From: CAZJRB01 sp964547995
GTDB lineage: Bacteria; Planctomycetota; Planctomycetia; Pirellulales; Thermoguttaceae
Direction of reading: 5' to 3'
DNA: 64,000 bases
Assembly (NCBI GenBank): GCA_964547995.1
Contig: CAZJRB010000008.1
Location: 1 to 64,000, forward strand
How positions within the stretch are numbered: the first letter of the stretch is position 1; each line of letters opens with the position of its first letter. The translations under genes and the position numbers were made by a program. Positions 56,289-64,000 of this stretch are shown piece by piece. The notes beneath the pieces were generated by a model that saw only the letters and a program-made list of their open reading frames with translations, made no database searches and had not been told where the DNA came from.

Positions 56289-57638
56289 GTGCCAGGGAAG
56301 CAGACCGTGCCCCAGCCCCGACTGATGCTCTTTCGATTCTGCCTCTACGGGTTCCTCAAGAACCAGCAGTACTACGACCCGTTCTTGATCCTGGCCTTTC
56401 GGCAGAAAGATCTCTCGTTCGCGATGATCGGGATACTGATCGGTTTTCGCGAGATCTGCATCAACCTGATGGAGATTCCGGCCGGGGCGGTGGCCGACGT
56501 GCTGGGCCGGCGGCGGTCGATGATCGCCTCGTTTCTCGCCTACATCGGATCGTTTATTGTCTTCGGCGCCTATGTCGGGTCACTTACGATCTTCGGCCTC
56601 AGTGTGCCCTTCTGGATGCTCTTTGCGGCGATGTTCCTTTTCGCCGTCGGCGAGGCGTTCCGGACCGGAACACACAAGGCCATCATCTTCGACTGGCTCG
56701 AACGGCAGGGCCGAGTGTCCGAGAAGACGAGCGTCTACGGCCGGACGCGGTCGTGGAGCAAGCTCGGCTCGGCGGTCAGTGTCGTTATTGCAACGGGATT
56801 GGTGTTCTCGACGGAACAGTACTGGGCCGTCTTCCTTGTTTGCATCATTCCGTACTCGATGAACGTCGTTAATTTCCTGACCTACCCGTCGTATCTCGAC
56901 GGCCCGCGTCAGCGGGAGGAGCACTCGGGCGGGCTCGTTCGGACGGTCTTTTCGGCCGTTGGGCAGAGTCTCCGCCACCGCCCGCTGCGACGGCTTCTGA
57001 TCGAGTCGATGGGCTACGAGGGATTGTACAAGTCGTGCAAGGACTACGTTCAGCCGGTAATCAAGGCCGCGTGTCTTTCCTTGCCGGTTATGGCGGCACT
57101 GGCCGATCGCCGGCAGTGGGCGGAGTCGCAGCAGGTGGCGATTGCCGTCGGGGCGGTTTACTTCGTGCTCTACTTGCTGGGCAGTTTCGCGTCGCGCGGG
57201 GCGGGCAGCTTTGCCAAGGGGTCGGGCGGCGAAGACCGGGCCGCCCGCGTCCTCTGGCTGTCCGATCTGACGGCCTTCACGCTCATGGCCGCCGGCATCT
57301 ACGCGGGCCTCTTCTACCCGGGGCTGGCGGTGCTTTCAATCGTCGCGTTCGTGCTGCTGGCGGTGTTTCAGAACTTGTGGCGGCCGATCCTCATCGGTCG
57401 CGTGGCGTCCCACGCCGATTCCGATCAGATGGGGACGATCCTCAGCATCGAATCGCAGGCCAAGAGCCTGTTCGTGGCGATCATCGCCCCGCTTCTGGGA
57501 TGGTCGGTTGACCTGATCACCCGCTACGACGAGGGCCTTCGCTTCATGCCGATCGCGGTGTTGGGGATCGCCGTTTCGGCCGTGATATTGTTGATTGGCC
57601 CCCGCTCGGATTCCGTACCCGCGACGATTCCGGAGTAG
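56289..57638 (+). CDS. Major facilitator superfamily permease
   Basis: The 449-residue protein has about 12 transmembrane helices and the cytoplasmic motif DVLGRRRSMIASF after helix 2. An extra charged loop (GGEDRAARVLW) lies in the second half. The substrate is unknown; its position between two TonB-dependent receptors hints at export or inner-membrane uptake of the same chelate. The start is a GTG; another GTG at 56307 and an ATG at 56325 are possible. Confidence 0.85.
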   Translation: MPGKQTVPQPRLMLFRFCLYGFLKNQQYYDPFLILAFRQKDLSFAMIGILIGFREICINLMEIPAGAVADVLGRRRSMIASFLAYIGSFIVFGAYVGSLTIFGLSVPFWMLFAAMFLFAVGEAFRTGTHKAIIFDWLERQGRVSEKTSVYGRTRSWSKLGSAVSVVIATGLVFSTEQYWAVFLVCIIPYSMNVVNFLTYPSYLDGPRQREEHSGGLVRTVFSAVGQSLRHRPLRRLLIESMGYEGLYKSCKDYVQPVIKAACLSLPVMAALADRRQWAESQQVAIAVGAVYFVLYLLGSFASRGAGSFAKGSGGEDRAARVLWLSDLTAFTLMAAGIYAGLFYPGLAVLSIVAFVLLAVFQNLWRPILIGRVASHADSDQMGTILSIESQAKSLFVAIIAPLLGWSVDLITRYDEGLRFMPIAVLGIAVSAVILLIGPRSDSVPATIPE

Positions 57639-57654
57639 CGTTGTGGCCGCATCC

Positions 57655-57680
57655 CGCGGCCAAAGGTCGCGGCTTTGTAG
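57655..57680. repeat. GCGACC/GGTCGC palindrome copy, diverged
   Basis: CGCGGCCAAAGGTCGCGGCT then TTGTAG; between the MFS stop and the end of the TiaS-like gene (convergent). Confidence 0.55.
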
Positions 57681-57684
57681 AAAC

Positions 57685-58380
57685 TCATTTGAAACGGACG
57701 GCTTGCCAGCCGTCGGGTGCTCTTTCTACGAACAACACGATTTTTCTGCCGCGGTAGTTGGGCCGGAGGTGCTTGCCAATGTCGACGTTGCCGTCGCCCA
57801 GGACTTCGTCCGAGCCGACGACGCGAATCTCGTCGACGCCGCGCCGGAACAACATCGCGACGTCCTGCACCCCGGCGAGGTCGTTGGGATAGTTGCCGAG
57901 ATTGACGACTCGGCCGTCGTTTCCCCCGGCCACCAGTCCGACGGCCGCCAGGGCGCCGATAACTCCGTCTTCGGTGCCGCCGAGGCCCTCGAGGTAGACG
58001 GCGTGTTCGGCGGCCAGTTCGCGGGCGGCCTGCTGGGAGACAACGTCCCGCTGGCATCGGCGGCCGAACTCGACCACCTCCGGCGGCACCCGTTCGGTGA
58101 TGCACAGTCCCGGGTCACTCCCCTCGACGAACCAATCGCGGATCGCGCGGCGAAGCAACTCGCGCAGCCCGTCGATCGAAGCGGCGCCGCGCGGCTCGAA
58201 CAGAATTGACGCCGAGCCGTTCTTGTTGGTGTAGGGCACGCGGGGGTCGAACAACAACTGGTGGCGGACGGCCATGATGCTGCGGAACTCGCCGGCGGCG
58301 TTGCGGACCATCGACTGGGCGAGCTTGTTGGTGCCGGGGCTGCCGATCACGTCGGTGTCGTCGATGCCGACGTAGATCAC
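57685..58380 (-). CDS. TiaS-like DDxD-domain protein
   Basis: The 231-residue protein starts VIYVGIDDTDVIGSPGTNKL, the nucleotide-binding motif of the N-terminal (kinase) domain of archaeal tRNA-Ile2 agmatidine synthetase TiaS, and has GGTEDGVIGALAAVGLVAGG and HAVYLEGLG. The OB-fold and zinc ribbon that bind tRNA in TiaS are absent. Bacteria usually use TilS for this tRNA, so a different substrate is likely. The GTG at 58380 overlaps the stop of the membrane gene (GTGA), so both are made together. Confidence 0.7.
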   Translation of the reverse strand: MIYVGIDDTDVIGSPGTNKLAQSMVRNAAGEFRSIMAVRHQLLFDPRVPYTNKNGSASILFEPRGAASIDGLRELLRRAIRDWFVEGSDPGLCITERVPPEVVEFGRRCQRDVVSQQAARELAAEHAVYLEGLGGTEDGVIGALAAVGLVAGGNDGRVVNLGNYPNDLAGVQDVAMLFRRGVDEIRVVGSDEVLGDGNVDIGKHLRPNYRGRKIVLFVERAPDGWQAVRFK

Positions 58381-59006
58381 GGCGCCGCTCCGTTGCCGGG
58401 GTCTGCTTTGCCGGCGTCGCCGAACCGGAACCAGACGGCCGCGCTGATCGCGCCGGCCAGCAGCCCGCACAGGGCGTAGGTGACCGCCGCGTATTGCCAC
58501 CAGAAGGCCAACGGTTTTCCGGTGAGTCCCGGCCCCAGCAGAAGCTTTGCCCCAGCGCGGATCAGGAAAGCCGCCATGTTGGCGGCCAGTCCGGCCAGCA
58601 TGAGTCGGGCGTAGATTCCCCGCCCGGATTGGGCGCCACTCAACGCCGTGTCGATGAGGATGCCCGTCAGCGCCAGGCTTGTCAAAGCGCCGAACCCGAT
58701 TCCCGTCCTTCCCAAAAGGCAGAAGAGGCCGGCCGAGCCCATCGCGCTGAATCCCATCAGCGACGCCGCTCCGCGCCTCGGTACCAGCGCCAACCCGAAT
58801 ATCATGGGGAAGACAACGAGGACGATATTGTGGCCCGGGACACCCAGTCCGAATTTGACAAACGCCGAGAGTGCCGCGGCGCAGACACCCAGCAACAGCA
58901 GCGTGCCCAACTCGACGGCAGAAATCGCCCGGTCCAGTGCGGAAACGGCCCGCAGCCGGTCGGAACTCATCAGGCCCTCATGAAGGGTCAGGATCGACGC
59001 AAACAT
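58377..59006 (-). CDS. Membrane protein, ECF S-component-like
   Basis: The 209-residue protein has about six transmembrane helices (for example GTLLLLGVCAAALSAFVKFG, GHNIVLVVFPMIFGLALVPR, LTSLALTGILIDTALSG). Size, helix number and the short PGHN-type loop recall substrate-binding (S) components of ECF transporters or CbiM-type proteins; no diagnostic motif proves it. The start may be 59006 or 58970. It is translationally coupled to the TiaS-like gene. Confidence 0.6.
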   Translation of the reverse strand: MFASILTLHEGLMSSDRLRAVSALDRAISAVELGTLLLLGVCAAALSAFVKFGLGVPGHNIVLVVFPMIFGLALVPRRGAASLMGFSAMGSAGLFCLLGRTGIGFGALTSLALTGILIDTALSGAQSGRGIYARLMLAGLAANMAAFLIRAGAKLLLGPGLTGKPLAFWWQYAAVTYALCGLLAGAISAAVWFRFGDAGKADPGNGAAP

Positions 59007-59264
59007 GGTCCAGCCATTTCCCTCCGCAGTGGAGTACACGATTGAGCTATGCTGACAGCACCTAAAAGCGGGGCAAGCTGCTCAGCAGCATTATTATACC
59101 AGGACACGTGCCTTACTCAAGGGAGGGCCTTTCCCAGGCGGAACGTTAGGTAAGGAGATAGTATTGTGGCATGCTTCCCCCACGAAAAGACGAAGCCGGT
59201 AAGACCTCATGCCGAAGTATATAGAAGGGCCTACAATCCGGAAATTCGTTACAGTCTGAGCAGA

Positions 59265-61466
59265 ATGACTGTTTTCCACCCACGCGTACTCTTCTTGGCT
59301 TTGGTTGTAGCACTCGCGGCAACGGGGTTCGCGGCGGTGTACGCCCAGGAGGCGGTGCGGGAAGATCGAGACCGCCCCCCCATGTTGCCGGAAGTTGTGG
59401 TGACCGCCGAGGCGCCGCAACCCGGCGCCGAATCAGCGGACGGGCCGTCCGACTTTCCCTTCACGTCACCGCTGGTCGACGGCTATCTGTCCCCCAGCAC
59501 GACAACGGGCACGAAGATCAACGTACCGCAGATCGACTTCCCGGGCTCGGTCGAGACGATCACGCGGGACATCATCGATGACCAGGAGGGGATGAAGTTC
59601 TTCGACGTGACGCACAACGTCAGCGGTGTCTACCTGGACGACGGGGCGGGCGGCATCCACGACAGCATCATCGTTCGCGGTTTCACGATCGAGGGCAACA
59701 GCAGCGACTTCCGCAAGAACGGTTTCCGCGACAACAGCCGCGTCCAGCGCGACATGGCGAACATCCAGCGGATCGAGATCCTCAAGGGGGCCGCCTCGGT
59801 GCTGTACGGCGCCAGCGGGCAACCCTACGGGGTCGTGAACTTCATTACGAAGAAGCCGCTCGATTTTTACTACCGCGAGCCGAGGGTCCAATTCGGCTCC
59901 TGGGACAACTATCGATTCACGTTTGACACGACGGGGCCTTACAACGGCGACCCGGGCGCACTGTACCGCGCGAATTTCGCCGTGCAGGACTCCGGGAGCT
60001 TTCGCAATTTCGTCTACACGACCCGGTTTTTCATTTCGCCGGTGGTCACGTACCGGCTCGACCCGGACACGACGCTGACGTTCGAGACGGAATGGTTGCA
60101 CGACCGGCGGATGCCGGACCGGGGCATCCCGTATTACAACAACAGCTTCCAGAACGTGCCCATCAGCATGTTCACAGGCGAGTCGTATAACCGGAACCGG
60201 GTGGACGACGGCCAGGTGGGTATCTTTCTGAACCGCTGGGCTTACAGCGATCTGGCGTGGCGGGCGGGCTACGTCTCGAATTGGAGCGACGAATCGCGGT
60301 ACGTGGTCGAGGGCCGGGGCGACAGGGTGCGAGATCCCAACACCAACCCACATATTAGACGGCGGCTCAAGGACGACCACACCGTCGATAGCGACCACTT
60401 CTTCATCGGCGACGTCATGCGCGACTTCTACACCGGACGGATCGAGCACCATCTCGTTTACGGCACCGAGTTGGGAACCAGCATCCGCCACAAGAAGGAA
60501 GACTCGCGCACCAACGGCGTCAGCGATTTCTACCTTGCCGCTCCCGTCTACGGCGATCCTCAGCCACCGCCCAACCGGCACCGCGATAACGACGTCCAGA
60601 ACAACCAGTACGGGATCTACGCCCAGGACCTGATCGACGTTGCGCCGAGATTGAAGGCGTTGGCCGGCGTGCGGTGGGACGCGTACAACGGGCGGAATTA
60701 CGACACGCGGCGACTGCCAGCCCAACGGCTTCTGTACGTCAACGAGCACGTCTGGAGCCCCCGGTTCGGGCTCGTCTTGCAGCCGATCGAGGACGTGTTC
60801 TCGATCTATACCGGCTACAGCAAGTCGTTCGAGCCCCAGGTCGGCGTTTCCAGGCTTGGCACGCCGTTTGTGCCCGAGACCGGCGAAATGTACGAGGTCG
60901 GCGTCAAGCTGGATTTGCTCGACGGTCAACTCTTTATCAACATTGCCGGGTTCGACACGTTCCGCGAGAACATGCTGGTAACCGACGTGCTCGATCCCGA
61001 CTACGACATCCAAATCGGCGAGGCCGAGAGTAAGGGGGGCGAGTTCGACATGGTCGGCCGGCTCACCGACCGCTGGAGTATCGTCGCCAACTGCGCCTAC
61101 ATCGACGTGCGAATTACCCAGGACGACGACGGCACTCTGGTGGACCACCGGCTGCCGAACGTGCCGTACTTCGGCGCGAGCGTGTGGACCCGGTACAACT
61201 TCATTCAGGACTACGACCGCACGTTCGGTGCGGCGGTCGGGGTCATCTACCGCGGCTTCCGGCAGGGCGACGTTGAGAACACGTATCAGTTGCCGGGCTA
61301 CACCCGGTGGGACGCCGGGGTTTACTATGACTACGGGCGTTGGGAGTTCGCCTTGGTTGCGGAAAACCTGCTCGACGAGTTCTACATCGCCGCCGGCAAG
61401 GGGCAGGTGTCCAACATCCCCGGCGCCCCGTTCAACGTGATCGGGTCGGCTTGCCTGGTATACTGA
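59265..61466 (+). CDS. TonB-dependent siderophore-type receptor
   Basis: The 733-residue protein has a signal peptide (VLFLALVVALAATGFAAVYA), a TonB-box-like PEVVVTAEAP, a plug (SIIVRGFTIEGNSSDFRKNG, RIEILKGAASVLYGASGQPY) and a barrel. The RIEILKGAASVLYG signature and the FGSWDNYRF start of the barrel are those of ferric hydroxamate/siderophore receptors (FhuA/FpvA group). The terminal residue is aromatic (Tyr), as usual. It is followed by a double-headed oxyanion-binding protein. No Fur box was seen upstream. Confidence 0.92.
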   Translation: MTVFHPRVLFLALVVALAATGFAAVYAQEAVREDRDRPPMLPEVVVTAEAPQPGAESADGPSDFPFTSPLVDGYLSPSTTTGTKINVPQIDFPGSVETITRDIIDDQEGMKFFDVTHNVSGVYLDDGAGGIHDSIIVRGFTIEGNSSDFRKNGFRDNSRVQRDMANIQRIEILKGAASVLYGASGQPYGVVNFITKKPLDFYYREPRVQFGSWDNYRFTFDTTGPYNGDPGALYRANFAVQDSGSFRNFVYTTRFFISPVVTYRLDPDTTLTFETEWLHDRRMPDRGIPYYNNSFQNVPISMFTGESYNRNRVDDGQVGIFLNRWAYSDLAWRAGYVSNWSDESRYVVEGRGDRVRDPNTNPHIRRRLKDDHTVDSDHFFIGDVMRDFYTGRIEHHLVYGTELGTSIRHKKEDSRTNGVSDFYLAAPVYGDPQPPPNRHRDNDVQNNQYGIYAQDLIDVAPRLKALAGVRWDAYNGRNYDTRRLPAQRLLYVNEHVWSPRFGLVLQPIEDVFSIYTGYSKSFEPQVGVSRLGTPFVPETGEMYEVGVKLDLLDGQLFINIAGFDTFRENMLVTDVLDPDYDIQIGEAESKGGEFDMVGRLTDRWSIVANCAYIDVRITQDDDGTLVDHRLPNVPYFGASVWTRYNFIQDYDRTFGAAVGVIYRGFRQGDVENTYQLPGYTRWDAGVYYDYGRWEFALVAENLLDEFYIAAGKGQVSNIPGAPFNVIGSACLVY

Positions 61467-61485
61467 CACGAACCCTGGTATACTG
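61454..61485 (+). promoter_or_regulatory. Duplicated CCTGGTATACTG, possible extended -10
   Basis: CCTGGTATACTG occurs at 61454-61465 (receptor end) and 61474-61485. The second TGGTATACT resembles an extended -10 element about 113 bases before the TupA-like start. No good -35 is present. Confidence 0.3.
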
Positions 61486-61596
61486 GCGCAAATGGGCTTA
61501 TGGCCGCCCTCGGCCGCAGCCGAGCGAGGCGGCTGGCCGACCATCTTCGTGAAGACGTCTACGATATTTCGCGTTATCCGTGCCGGGAGATGCAAG

Positions 61597-63234
61597 ATGC
61601 GACTACGACTTCAATGCGACATCGGAGGAATTGTGTTTCTGGCAGGGCTGTTTGCCACGACGACTTTCGCGGCCGAAGATGCGCCCGTGAGTCAATCGCA
61701 GACAGTCCGCTGTGCCGTCATCGGCGGCATGGTGGAAACCGGATTCTGGAAAGCCGTCTGCCAGCGATTTGAGAAGGCGACGGGGCACAAGGTCGAGGTG
61801 GTTGCCTCCGGGCCGAAGCGAGTCATCGCTTTGCCCTTTCAAGAGGGCAAGGCCGATCTGATCACGATGCACGCCAGCGACACGATCATCAATCTCGTGG
61901 CCGATGGCTACGCGGTCAACCCGCAGCCGTGGCTGAAGAACGATCTGGTGATCGTCGGCCCAAAGGCGGACCCCGCCCGCATTCGTGGCATGACAGACGC
62001 CGCAGACGCAATGAATAAAATCCTTGTCAGCGGCAGCCCCTTCGTGGTGCATTCCAGTGTTGGGGCCGGGCAAGTCTTGGGCGACCTGCTGGAAACAAAG
62101 GGACTAGGCTTGCGGCCTGACCGGACTACCTTCGTTTTCAGCTTCCAAAGCCGGGACGTATTGAAGAAGGCCGCGGAGAAGCAAGCCTATACCCTGGTAG
62201 GCCGCATCCCTTTCCTGAATGGGAAAATGCCTAACCCCGGCCTCGCGTTGATGGTTCAAGGCGACCCGCAATTGCGGCGGCCCTACATCGTGGCGGTTGC
62301 CGACCGGCGTCGCTTCCCGACAGCCCACGCCGAGGCGGCAGCGCGGTTGGCCGAATTCCTGCGCTTTGAGGAGACGCAAGAATGGATCGCCAGTTATGGT
62401 CGCGGCCAACTCGACGACAAGCCGCTGTTCTTCCCCGTCACGCTTCCCGATCGGGTATCTTACGACGGAACGTACGGTTGCGGCCCGAAGGCACTGGTGG
62501 TGGCGACGGGCAGTCCCGGCGAACTCGGGTTGTTGCAGGTGATTGCGGAGAAGTTCACCAAGGCGGAAAACGTTACCGTCCTCTGGAAGAAGGCCGGTTC
62601 CGGCCGATCGCTCGAGCTGCTCCACGACGGAAAAGCCGACGTGGCCATGGTCCATGCACCGGAGGCGGAGAACAAGGCCGTTGCGGAAGGCTGGGCCGCC
62701 CGCCGAACGCTCATTGGCTCGAACGAATTTTTTCTGGTAGGGCCGGCAAACGATCCGGTCGGCGTTCGATCGGCCAAAAACGCCCCTGAAGCGTATCGCA
62801 AGATTGCCGCTGCCGGATCGAGATTTCTTTCGCGGGGTGATAATTCCGGAACGCACAAGAAGGAACTGGCCATCTGGAAGAAGGCGGGGATCGTCCCCGG
62901 CGGTTCGTGGTATGTGACGACGGGCGATTTCATGGCGGCCACCCTGCGGCGCGCAAACGCCGAAAAGGCGTACTTCATGACGGACAGCAGTACGTGGGTT
63001 GTGCTGCGCGACGAGGTGCCCAATCTCGGCGTGCTGTTCCGCGGCGATCCGCTGCTGGTGAACGTTTACCACGCCTTGTGCCGGAAAGGGGCATCGTCGC
63101 CCGATGCGCTCGGCGCGAAGTTCGTCGAGTTCCTGACCGAGCCGGAGAGCCAGCAGATTCTCCGTGATTTTGGCAAGGAGCTTTTTGGCGAGCGTCTCTA
63201 TCGCGATGCCGGCTACGCCAAGAAGTTCGAGTGA
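61597..63234 (+). CDS. Double-headed TupA-like periplasmic binding protein
   Basis: The 545-residue protein has a signal peptide (GIVFLAGLFATTTFAAE) and two tandem periplasmic-binding domains. The C-terminal one (about 295-540) closely follows tungstate-binding TupA: VVATGSPGELGLLQVIAEKF, HAPEAENKAVAEGWAARRT, FFLVGPANDPVGVRSAKN, SRGDNSGTHKKELAIWKKAG and YFMTDSSTWVVLR. The N-terminal one (about 35-285) has the same plan with decayed ligand loops (GGMVETGFWKAVCQRFEKAT, VVHSSVGAGQVLGDL). TupA serves tungstate ABC importers; no permease or ATPase is next to it. The ATG at 61597 was chosen for its GGGAG site and signal peptide. Confidence 0.88.
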   Translation: MRLRLQCDIGGIVFLAGLFATTTFAAEDAPVSQSQTVRCAVIGGMVETGFWKAVCQRFEKATGHKVEVVASGPKRVIALPFQEGKADLITMHASDTIINLVADGYAVNPQPWLKNDLVIVGPKADPARIRGMTDAADAMNKILVSGSPFVVHSSVGAGQVLGDLLETKGLGLRPDRTTFVFSFQSRDVLKKAAEKQAYTLVGRIPFLNGKMPNPGLALMVQGDPQLRRPYIVAVADRRRFPTAHAEAAARLAEFLRFEETQEWIASYGRGQLDDKPLFFPVTLPDRVSYDGTYGCGPKALVVATGSPGELGLLQVIAEKFTKAENVTVLWKKAGSGRSLELLHDGKADVAMVHAPEAENKAVAEGWAARRTLIGSNEFFLVGPANDPVGVRSAKNAPEAYRKIAAAGSRFLSRGDNSGTHKKELAIWKKAGIVPGGSWYVTTGDFMAATLRRANAEKAYFMTDSSTWVVLRDEVPNLGVLFRGDPLLVNVYHALCRKGASSPDALGAKFVEFLTEPESQQILRDFGKELFGERLYRDAGYAKKFE

Positions 63235-63544
63235 ATCGCCGGCGATGCCGTTGCGAATCGATACTTGGGCGATCTGTATGACCTATGGGCAAACAAAGGC
63301 CCTCAGCCCCCCATGAAGGCTATTTCCGGGTTCATTTTGGGGGCGGTTTTTCCCGCTGGTTCCTCGAATCGGATCCCGATTCCAATGCTTACCCTGCACC
63401 AACGAATAACTTGGCAGACGAGGAGATTCTGCCCAAGATTTTTGTATTTTTGTCATTTTCGAGCAACCTTTTCCCATGGTCGGGGTTTAAGAGGAGCAAT
63501 GAGGGAGAGGGTCAGACACAACCGCCAAAAAAAGGAGCGATCCG
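63235..63544. other. Intergenic region, no gene seen
   Basis: These 310 bases have no supportable gene. AT-rich stretches near 63430-63475 could hold the promoter of the following gene, whose ribosome binding site (AAGGAG) lies at 63531-63536. Confidence 0.3.
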
Positions 63545-64000
63545 ATGAAACGCCTCTTAATTCCCGCCGCAGTCGTTTGTCTTGCTCTTGCAGCCTGGAC
63601 AGATGCCTCCGCCCAGAGGGCCAAACCGGATCCCAACAAAGACAAGAAGGCCGAGGCCCGCAAGAAGCTTTTCCGGGCGCTTCTTAACCGGCACTTGAAG
63701 GGGCCGCGTACTACCACCTATGTGGGGCCTGGCTATGGCTACGGATATGGACATGGCTACGGTGGCCACGGTGACGGTCACAACTACGGCAACTATGGCG
63801 GCTGGCATGGCTATCACCATGCCTCGACCGTCGGCGAGAGTCACGCCCGAGGCTGGGCCGCCATGACCGAAGCCCAGGGCCGCTACAACCGCGACACGGC
63901 TGAGGCAATGGTCATTGCCGAAGAGGCCCGCAGCCGCGCGATGGACAACTGGCGAAAGGGGATCGACACCTATTTCGACGGGCGCGAGGCGAACCGGGAG
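63545..64000 (+). CDS. Secreted Gly/Tyr/His-rich protein, partial (runs off the window)
   Basis: From the ATG at 63545, with AAGGAG upstream, an open frame of 152 codons reaches the window end without a stop. It has a signal peptide (RLLIPAAVVCLALAAWTDAS AQ region), a basic linker, a low-complexity Gly/Tyr/His stretch (GPGYGYGYGHGYGGHGDG, then GGWHGYHHA) at about residues 61-92, and a charged helical part (EAMVIAEEARSRAMDNWRK). Such His-rich tracts can bind metal ions, and the helical part suggests an extended or coiled end. Only the N-terminus is seen. Confidence 0.7.
   Translation, partial: MKRLLIPAAVVCLALAAWTDASAQRAKPDPNKDKKAEARKKLFRALLNRHLKGPRTTTYVGPGYGYGYGHGYGGHGDGHNYGNYGGWHGYHHASTVGESHARGWAAMTEAQGRYNRDTAEAMVIAEEARSRAMDNWRKGIDTYFDGREANRE

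Overview
The window is about 64 kb of GC-rich DNA from a diderm bacterium of the phylum Planctomycetota, most likely a Pirellulales-like lineage. The assignment rests on gene content read from the sequence: a DUF1559 prepilin-type protein, a secreted DUF1080 (3-keto-disaccharide hydrolase) protein, a DUF1844 protein behind pyrG, KDO (kdsB) and TonB/TolC genes that imply an outer membrane, many lineage-restricted secreted proteins and lipoproteins, and many dispersed palindromic repeats. No rRNA, tRNA, CRISPR array or replication origin was recognised.

Layout. 1-1.5 kb: a truncated B12-binding-domain gene coupled to a thymidylate kinase, beside a frameshifted fossil of a second tmk. 1.5-10 kb: antitoxin-like protein, DUF1080 hydrolase, WYL regulator, TolC-type lipoprotein, two secreted proteins. 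10-17.5 kb: a lower-GC lipoprotein gene, kdsB, an IS remnant and a secreted protein lying between kdsB and pyrG-DUF1844, then a MraZ-like regulator with three TGGG/CCCA palindromes upstream. 17.9-20.7 kb: a tight three-gene operon of DUF1559 pseudopilin, a CbiF/CobM-like tetrapyrrole methylase carrying a signal peptide, and DUF4198. 20.9-25.1 kb: a UvrC without its C-terminal helix-hairpin-helix domain, a lipoprotein, a membrane protein, a Tat-exported sugar isomerase-like protein. 25.2-27.2 kb: a methyltransferase/nuclease restriction-modification operon whose nuclease has an in-frame amber codon between its catalytic residues. 27.4-36.5 kb: trmL, secreted proteins, a large six-hairpin glycosidase, an esterase, a DUF4261-like protein and a PIN toxin-antitoxin pair. 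36.6-41.4 kb: clpB and dnaK. 42-45.2 kb: tandem DUF4139-like secreted paralogues separated by a perfect 27-bp inverted repeat. 45.3-52.7 kb: a housekeeping run pheA-tpiA-secG-yicC-gmk-rpoZ-coaC-coaB-pfkB-pfkA. 52.8-63.2 kb: tonB, a FecA-like receptor, an MFS permease, a GTGA-coupled membrane protein plus TiaS-like protein, a second siderophore-type receptor and a double-headed TupA-like binding protein. The last gene, secreted and Gly/Tyr/His-rich, runs off the end.

How it fits together. The central run serves glycolysis (tpiA, pfkA), nucleotide supply (gmk, pyrG, tmk), CoA and phenylalanine synthesis, secretion and transcription. The right end looks like an envelope uptake region for metal chelates and oxyanions. 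The 18-20.7 kb operon may be an extracytoplasmic metal or tetrapyrrole handling module; it is the best candidate for an undescribed system because it places an apparently intact SAM-dependent methylase fold behind an export signal, next to a DUF4198 protein.
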